A stretch of 26,858 nucleotides of DNA from an uncultured Erysipelotrichales bacterium (GTDB lineage: Bacteria > Bacillota_I > Bacilli_A > Erysipelotrichales > Coprobacillaceae): positions 1-26,858 of the forward strand of contig CAJUJC010000014.1 of the NCBI GenBank assembly GCA_910586805.1. The letters are read 5' to 3'. The translations under genes and the position numbers were made by a program. Of this stretch, positions 21,621 to 26,858 are shown in pieces (the stretch's first letter is position 1; each line of letters opens with the position of its first letter). A model generated the notes under the pieces. That model saw nothing but the letters and a program-made list of their open reading frames with translations, made no database searches and was not told the origin of the DNA.

Positions 21621-23194
21621 TCACTCATCTTTTCCATTTTATCAAACTGGAAAGTACATATTAACATTAATATAAAACTTATAACAACACCATATAAGAA
21701 TAAGAAAATAATTCCATAAACCAAACTAGACATCATAAGCATTCCCATCATAAAGAACATAATACCAAATGATATAAAAATGGCAAACAATATCATATGC
21801 AATAATTGCTGAAGAACTTTTCCTAAAGTTTTGCCCAACATATAATACACAACCATTGTTAAATAAAGTTTAACAGATTGTAAAGATACATAAATCAAAA
21901 TAATCAAAACCATTTCTATAAATGATAAACCACCAACAATAAATATTGGAAATGCAATTAATGTCCCATCTACAAAGGAACGTATATGTTCAACAAGTGT
22001 CGCATAAAAAACTTTCTTTAAATTAGAATCAGGTATCAAATATAAATAAATACTTTCTAATTCTTGTGACCATTTTGTTGCATAACCACTCATCAAAAAA
22101 ACCAAATAAGCCATACACCCAAGTACACACATAACCATGAAATCTTGATCAAAAGGATTTTTTATATAAAAATAAGCACCTGCCAAACCAATACATAAGA
22201 AAATAATTGTCATGGTTGAAAAGATAAAAAATCTTTGCTTTTTATATTCTAATAATTGACGATAGAAAATAGCCTTTGCCCCACTTCCCTTATATGTGAT
22301 AGAGGCTTTTCTTAATTTCTTTTTCTTTAAAGAAAATATAGCTTCTCCTTTTTTAGAACGTTTTATTATTTCACTATATTCATCAGCATAAGTCATTGCA
22401 TCTTCATAATATTGACCAGTACAAGGCATCTTAAAAACATAATAAACTGTTACTACAAACATAATGACATAGCATACTGTTCCAACTATACTTACTAATG
22501 AAAAACCATTAATCACTAAATGAATAGGTGCTAAAGTCCATCCAACAATGGGAATCAATTGAAGTAAAGGATGAAATACAAGTAATTGAATGACATTAAA
22601 TGAAGAATCCACAAATACAAAAAGATATGCTGCCAAAACACCCAAAGATATTAATAGAACTTTAATACTTAAACGAATTTTCTTTAATGTATCATCACTT
22701 AAACTTTCATTTCCATATATACAAATCATTAATGATGTTTCAAATATAGGTTCTATAATACCTGCATAAAAGAAATAAAATAGTGTTATAGGTAAAGGAA
22801 CTTGAAACACTGTCATACATCCTAATACCATAATAATATTGATAATAAAATCCATCAACAAACCAGTTCTATATCCAAATACTAACAATCCCTTGGGATT
22901 GACTGGCATTTGAAATAAGAAATGAACATCACTTAGTTTAAACATCAATCCCTTTTTCTTTGTTAATTTCCAAATACTACTTGGTGTCGTCAATAACATA
23001 AATAAAGTTAAAATGATAATCAAACCATTTTGAGATGCAAGTGATAACATATCAACATATGCACCTAATCCTGTCAACATCAACCATATATATCCTATAA
23101 CAATTAAGATATATACATATGTCATTGGCTTTTTCAAAGAATATTTAAATCTATTTTTTATAGTATGTTGAAACAAATAAAGATAATTATTCAT
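21617..23194 (-). CDS. ABC exporter permease
   Basis: 525 residues from the ATG at 23194 (MNNYLYLFQHTIKNRF), which has AAGGGTG before it and overlaps the ATPase stop by 8 bases; two earlier in-frame starts lie inside the ATPase gene. The protein has about 12 hydrophobic helices arranged in two halves, with a cytoplasmic segment between (about residues 250-300, rich in Lys). The pattern fits the large ABC-2-like permeases found behind a single ATPase gene in Firmicutes (Pfam ABC_export-like). Substrate unknown; no precursor peptide or immunity gene is adjacent. Confidence 0.82.
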   Translation of the reverse strand: MNNYLYLFQHTIKNRFKYSLKKPMTYVYILIVIGYIWLMLTGLGAYVDMLSLASQNGLIIILTLFMLLTTPSSIWKLTKKKGLMFKLSDVHFLFQMPVNPKGLLVFGYRTGLLMDFIINIIMVLGCMTVFQVPLPITLFYFFYAGIIEPIFETSLMICIYGNESLSDDTLKKIRLSIKVLLISLGVLAAYLFVFVDSSFNVIQLLVFHPLLQLIPIVGWTLAPIHLVINGFSLVSIVGTVCYVIMFVVTVYYVFKMPCTGQYYEDAMTYADEYSEIIKRSKKGEAIFSLKKKKLRKASITYKGSGAKAIFYRQLLEYKKQRFFIFSTMTIIFLCIGLAGAYFYIKNPFDQDFMVMCVLGCMAYLVFLMSGYATKWSQELESIYLYLIPDSNLKKVFYATLVEHIRSFVDGTLIAFPIFIVGGLSFIEMVLIILIYVSLQSVKLYLTMVVYYMLGKTLGKVLQQLLHMILFAIFISFGIMFFMMGMLMMSSLVYGIIFLFLYGVVISFILMLICTFQFDKMEKMSD

Positions 23195-23894
23195 TGTCAT
23201 CACCCTTTTCTTCACCAGTGACTTCAAAGAAAATATCTTCAATTTCGTTATCCAAAACATCTTCACGCTTATATTGAGCAATCACTTTTCCTTGATCTAA
23301 TATAATCATATCATCCCAAATGTTCTTAACCATATCCAACATATGTGTACTAATCAAAACAGTAACACCTTGTTGTTTTAACTCTTGAATTGTTTCTTTC
23401 AATTCTTTAATTGCTTTAGGATCCAATCCCACCATAGGCTCATCAAACATAATGACTTGTGGCTTTATAATCAAAGCACAACATAAGCTTACTTTTTGCA
23501 TCATACCTTTAGAAAGTTCTTTACCTAATTTTTCCCTTTTATCATCCAACTCAAAACGTTTTAATAAAAATTCTTTATATTCATAATCATCTTTACCATA
23601 AGCTTTCATCATAAAATCAATATGTTCTTCTACCGTTAAAAAGTCATATAAATAAGGAATTTCAGGAACATAACCAAAATTCTTTTTAGCTTCTTGAAAA
23701 CGATTAGAAACACCCTGAATTAAAATGGCCCCATCATATCTTAATAAACCTGCGATTGATTTAATAATTGTAGACTTCCCAGCTCCATTTGGTCCTAATA
23801 TAATACCTGTTCTCCCACTATCAATAGTAAAAGAAACATCATTAACTGCCAAATATTTACCATATTTCTTTTTCAAATTTTTAATTTCTAACAT
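23187..23894 (-). CDS. ABC transporter ATP-binding protein
   Basis: 235 residues, one nucleotide-binding domain. Walker A GPNGAGKST is at residues 34-42, the Q-loop near FGYVPEIPYLYD, the signature LSKGMMQKVSL, Walker B VIMFDEPMVGLD, and the switch histidine in STH. All catalytic residues are present. The ABC signature reads LSKGM in place of LSGGQ, a common variant in exporter ATPases of the MDR/antibiotic-peptide type. It drives the permease encoded downstream. An AGGAGGGG site precedes the ATG, and a consensus promoter lies just upstream. Confidence 0.93.
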   Translation of the reverse strand: MLEIKNLKKKYGKYLAVNDVSFTIDSGRTGIILGPNGAGKSTIIKSIAGLLRYDGAILIQGVSNRFQEAKKNFGYVPEIPYLYDFLTVEEHIDFMMKAYGKDDYEYKEFLLKRFELDDKREKLGKELSKGMMQKVSLCCALIIKPQVIMFDEPMVGLDPKAIKELKETIQELKQQGVTVLISTHMLDMVKNIWDDMIILDQGKVIAQYKREDVLDNEIEDIFFEVTGEEKGDDNE

Positions 23895-23921
23895 ATATTA
23901 CCCCTCCTATATATACTCCTA

Positions 23922-23950
23922 ACCATAACCGCCCCCGACTTTTTTGTCAA
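23922..23950 (-). promoter_or_regulatory. Promoter of the ABC transporter operon with GC-rich spacer
   Basis: Minus strand TTGACA (23950-23945), 17-bp spacer, TATGGT (23927-23922). The spacer contains GTCGGGGGCGGT, a G+C-rich block in otherwise AT-rich DNA, possibly an operator. Confidence 0.7.
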
Positions 23951-23969
23951 GGGAAAAAGAGTTCACTCA

Positions 23970-24524
23970 TTAAATATTTTTATAAAATGCACATTCGATT
24001 TCATGATCATTATAGATACCTATGGCTTGTAAGTAACTATAAATAATTGTAGGTCCCACAAAACGAAAACCTTTCTTCTTCAAATTCTTAGATATTTGAG
24101 TAGAAAGTTCATCAAAAGATGGAACATCACTTGATTTTTCATAACTATGTATGATTTGTTTTTTATCAACATAAGACCAAATATATTCATCAAAAGATCC
24201 ATATTCTTCTTGTACCTTTATAAATGCTTTTGCATTTGTAATAATAGATTTCATCTTTAATTTATTTTTAATTAAAATTGGTGTCTCCATCAACTCATTA
24301 TATTTTTCTTCATCATACAAAGAAATCTTAACATAATCAAAATCATCAAGTGCTTGAGCATAGGCATCTTCTTTTCTTAAAATCAAATCCCAACTCAACC
24401 CTGCCTGCAGGCCTTCAAGAATCAACATCTTATATAACATCCGTTCATCATGCTGTGGTTTTCCCCATACTTCATCATGATATTTTTTTAATTCATCATT
24501 ATAAGCCCATGTACATCTTCTCAT
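23970..24524 (-). CDS. tag: DNA-3-methyladenine glycosylase I
   Basis: 184 residues from the ATG at 24524, which follows a GGGGTG site; an upstream in-frame start at 24554 is less likely. Tag removes 3-methyladenine from alkylated DNA. Its zinc-snap ligands are visible: C4 (MRRCTW) and H16 near the N-terminus, and His and Cys in NDHEIEC near the C-terminus. The DEVWGKPQHDER and GLSWDLILRKE stretches form the family core, with the aromatic base-binding residues. Length and motifs are normal. Monocistronic, facing away from the SHOCT gene. Confidence 0.93.
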   Translation of the reverse strand: MRRCTWAYNDELKKYHDEVWGKPQHDERMLYKMLILEGLQAGLSWDLILRKEDAYAQALDDFDYVKISLYDEEKYNELMETPILIKNKLKMKSIITNAKAFIKVQEEYGSFDEYIWSYVDKKQIIHSYEKSSDVPSFDELSTQISKNLKKKGFRFVGPTIIYSYLQAIGIYNDHEIECAFYKNI

Positions 24525-24665
24525 AACCATCACCCCACGTATGTATTCTATCACATTTTTTTCATTTACACATTAACTTTTGTTTTGTATAATAATTAAT
24601 ATATTTAATCAATGAAAACAAAGATAACATCATTCATAAATAATAAATGAAGCCAAAATTACAAA

Positions 24666-25402
24666 ATGGAAAAATGTGCAACTTGTGGAAGTAAGGCAAA
24701 AGTAAAAAGAATTGAATTAGATTATTGTAAAACATGTGCAATAAATTTTGATAATAGGTTTGAGTTGATACAATCTTCAACAGATAAAGAGAGTTTAGAA
24801 AAAGCGTATGCAAAAATTGTTAATACAATAAAAACAAGAGATCAATATACAACTGAAAATAAGCAATATGTTTTAGATTATTTTAGAAATATTTATAATA
24901 CTAAACTTAAAAAATAGAAGAACATAAAATAGAAAAAGATAATATTGGATTAGTATATGAAGTAAAAGGCACTAGAGGTAGAACATTAGAAGTATATAAA
25001 AATAAAGTCGTTATTAAAACAAATGTAACTTTAGGATCAATCATTACTGGAAGTGCAACCGATGGTAAAAAGACAATATATTTTAAAGATGTTATAGGTT
25101 TACAATTTAAACCATGTGGTGCATTAATAGGTTATCTACAATTAGAAACTGCTTCTCCTATTATGAATAATGAAAAAAGTAATTTCTATAATGAAAATAC
25201 ATTTACATTTGAGGAAACCAATACATCAAATACTCAAATGGAAGAAATACATAATTACATTGATAAACAAATAGAACAATTGAAAAACATTAATTCAAGT
25301 CTATCAACGGCTGATGAAATTTTAAAATTCAAGAATTTGTTAGATATGGGAATTATTAATCAAGAGGAATTTGAAAGAAAGAAAAATGAATTATTAAAAT
25401 AA
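24666..25402 (+). pseudogene. Zinc-ribbon/PH-like/SHOCT domain protein with one frameshift
   Basis: An ancestral reading frame of about 245 codons in two pieces. Codons 1-83 start with a zinc ribbon (CATC and YCKTC, four cysteines) and a helical part ending NTKLKK, then stop at TAG. If one A is added to the A run at 24909-24914, the frame continues as KIEEHKIEKDNIGLVYEVKG, with a PH-like beta domain (GRTLEVYKNKVVIKT, TIYFKDVIGLQF), and ends with a C-terminal SHOCT motif (DEILKFKNLLDMGIINQEEFERKKNELL). This three-part architecture is known from Firmicute proteins of unknown function. Two shorter open frames (24666-24917 and 25163-25402) would otherwise look like separate genes. The ATG has no clear ribosome site. 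Confidence 0.72.
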
Positions 25403-25414
25403 AACAAAACAAGA

Positions 25415-25450
25415 TAAAATCCCTACTCTTTATGAATAGGGATTTGTTTA
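25415..25450 (+). terminator. Terminator after the SHOCT gene
   Basis: AAATCCCTA (25417-25425) pairs with TAGGGATTT (25437-25445), with TTTATTT following. Confidence 0.8.
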
Positions 25451-25494
25451 TTTCAAGGTCTTTCTATATTTTTTGTATATTTATAATAGGAAGT

Positions 25495-25523
25495 TTGATT
25501 TTTTATATTTTACTTGATAAAAT
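25495..25523 (+). promoter_or_regulatory. Promoter of the rRNA methyltransferase gene
   Basis: TTGATT (25495-25500), 17-bp spacer, TAAAAT (25518-25523). The leader before the ATG is only about 10-12 nt. Confidence 0.6.
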
Positions 25524-25540
25524 AGCATTGGTGATTAAAC

Positions 25541-26858
25541 ATGAATGAATTGTTTTTACAACAAATGAAAGATTTATTAAAAGATGAATTTGATGATTTT
25601 ATGATGTCATTAGAACAGCCTTCTTTGAAAGGTTTCTATACAAATCCATTTAAACAAGGAATCATAAAATATCTTAACCCACAATATATCAAACCTCATC
25701 CTGTTATAAAAGATGGATATATTTTTGATTATGAAAATTATCCACTAGGAAAGTCTCCATTTTTTTCTTGTGGAGCTTATTATATTCAAGAACCTAGTGC
25801 TATGCTTGTATCTCACTTTTTAAATGTAAAAGAAGATGATTATATATTAGATATGTGCGGGGCTCCTGGTGGTAAAACGTGTGCAATTGCATCAAAGTTA
25901 AATCATGAAGGATTAATGATTGCAAATGATATTAATCATCTGCGTGCAAAAATTTTATCAGAGAACATTGAACGTTTTGGTCTTACAAATACAATTGTAA
26001 CAAACAGCGATCCAATTCAATTCACAAAAATACTTCCTCACTTTTTTGATAAAATCATTTTAGATGCACCTTGTAGTGGAGAAGGAATGTTTAGAAAATT
26101 AGATCAAGCTATTACAACATGGTCTATGGATAAGGTCAATGAATGTGCTTATATACAAAGACAATTATTAGATGCAGCAATGGTTTTATTAAAACCAGGT
26201 GGGCAGTTAATTTATTCAACATGTACTTACAATACAAAAGAAAATGAAGAACAGGTTCAATATTTATTAGAAAACTATGATTGTTCATTAATTCCTCTTA
26301 CTCATAGTCATGGTATGGTTGAAGGTTTTCATATGAAAGAAGTTGTACGCCTTTTCCCTCATAAATATCAAGGTGAAGGGCATTTTATAGCACTCATACA
26401 AAAACATGGTCAAAATAAACCATCAAAAATAAAAGCATTACATTCCAATATTTCTAAACAAAATCAGAAACTTGTGGACGATTTTTATAAACAATATTTA
26501 AATATGAAAACACCACCTTATTTATATGATAACCAAAATCATATCTATGCTCTTCTTCCACAATTTCCTGAATTAAAAGGCATACGTGTTTTAAGAAATG
26601 GATTTTATTTAGGTGAATGTAAAAAAAATAGATTTGAACCTAGTCATGCTTTAGCGTTGACATTACATAAAGAAGATGTCAAACAATATTATTCTTTCCA
26701 TGAAACTGATGAAGAAATCAAACAATATTTACATGGTGAAACGATAAAAGGAACTTCACAAAAAGGCTATGGTGTCATATTTATAGAAGACTATCCTTTA
26801 TCTTTTTATAAAGAAAGCAACTCACAAGCTAAAAATCTATACCCAAAGGGGCTAAGAC
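25541..26858 (+). CDS. RsmF/YebU-type rRNA cytosine-C5 methyltransferase, incomplete at the right edge
   Basis: The first 439 codons of a NOP2/Sun family methyltransferase, missing only the end. It methylates cytosine C5 in 16S rRNA using S-adenosylmethionine. The SAM-binding motif DMCGAPGGKT begins at D104; the motif IV DAPCSGEGMFRK contains C178, and motif VI STCTYNTKENEEQ contains C228, the two cysteines used in catalysis. A C-terminal RNA-binding part follows, with PEFL-like KGIRVLRNGFYLGE and RFEPSHALAL. No stop is reached within the window. The usual RsmF length of about 450 residues suggests that only a few codons lie outside. The assignment to RsmF over RsmB rests on the GEGMFRK sequence. 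Confidence 0.9.
   Translation, partial: MNELFLQQMKDLLKDEFDDFMMSLEQPSLKGFYTNPFKQGIIKYLNPQYIKPHPVIKDGYIFDYENYPLGKSPFFSCGAYYIQEPSAMLVSHFLNVKEDDYILDMCGAPGGKTCAIASKLNHEGLMIANDINHLRAKILSENIERFGLTNTIVTNSDPIQFTKILPHFFDKIILDAPCSGEGMFRKLDQAITTWSMDKVNECAYIQRQLLDAAMVLLKPGGQLIYSTCTYNTKENEEQVQYLLENYDCSLIPLTHSHGMVEGFHMKEVVRLFPHKYQGEGHFIALIQKHGQNKPSKIKALHSNISKQNQKLVDDFYKQYLNMKTPPYLYDNQNHIYALLPQFPELKGIRVLRNGFYLGECKKNRFEPSHALALTLHKEDVKQYYSFHETDEEIKQYLHGETIKGTSQKGYGVIFIEDYPLSFYKESNSQAKNLYPKGLR

Overview
The window is AT-rich DNA from a low-GC Gram-positive bacterium. Gene content (CsoR, two LytR-CpsA-Psr proteins, RibU behind an FMN riboswitch, YitT, LCP/RpiR/Crp regulators), strong GGAGG-type ribosome sites and the style of the hypothetical proteins suggest a gut Firmicute. 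An Erysipelotrichales/Coprobacillaceae-like genome is my best guess, by family resemblance only.

Layout. 1-251: 5' end of a cytoplasmic alpha-amylase leaving the window. 317-3106: copper module, a CopA P-type ATPase with a CopZ-like domain fused at its C-terminus, followed by CsoR, under a consensus promoter carrying a CsoR-type palindrome. 3197-7635: housekeeping and hypothetical genes on the minus strand (HAD phosphatase, LCP protein, secreted nuclease, two uncharacterised proteins, a peptide-deformylase-like protein). 7.7-12.34 kb: a decayed accessory island. It holds a broken YefM/RelE-type toxin-antitoxin locus, an XRE regulator, an abiF-like RNA leader in front of a 13-codon stub, a lipoprotein, a TfoX C-terminal fragment fused to the tail of a broken ParA gene, an intact tRNA-Arg(CCT) and a truncated second tRNA-Arg beside it. 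12.5-17.9 kb: a frameshifted Cof-type HAD gene, an RpiR regulator, a second LCP protein, an NCS2 purine permease and RibU under FMN riboswitch control. 18.2-21.5 kb: deoxyinosine glycosylase, a membrane protein, a proline-rich 36-bp-repeat gene with an in-frame stop, YitT, a Crp/Fnr regulator and tRNA-Leu. 21.6-26.86 kb: a two-gene ABC exporter, Tag glycosylase, a frameshifted zinc-ribbon/PH-like/SHOCT gene and an RsmF-type rRNA methyltransferase running off the end.

Functional themes are copper efflux, envelope polymer attachment (two LCP ligases), purine and riboflavin uptake, base-excision repair (two DNA glycosylases) and RNA modification. No intact defence system, CRISPR array or transposase is visible. 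The most unusual items are the CopZ-like domain with its own internal ribosome site, the degenerate island with its abiF-type RNA remnant and tandem tRNA-Arg scar, the 36-bp repeat gene, and three genes broken by single-base changes in A/T homopolymers, which could be either real decay or sequence error.
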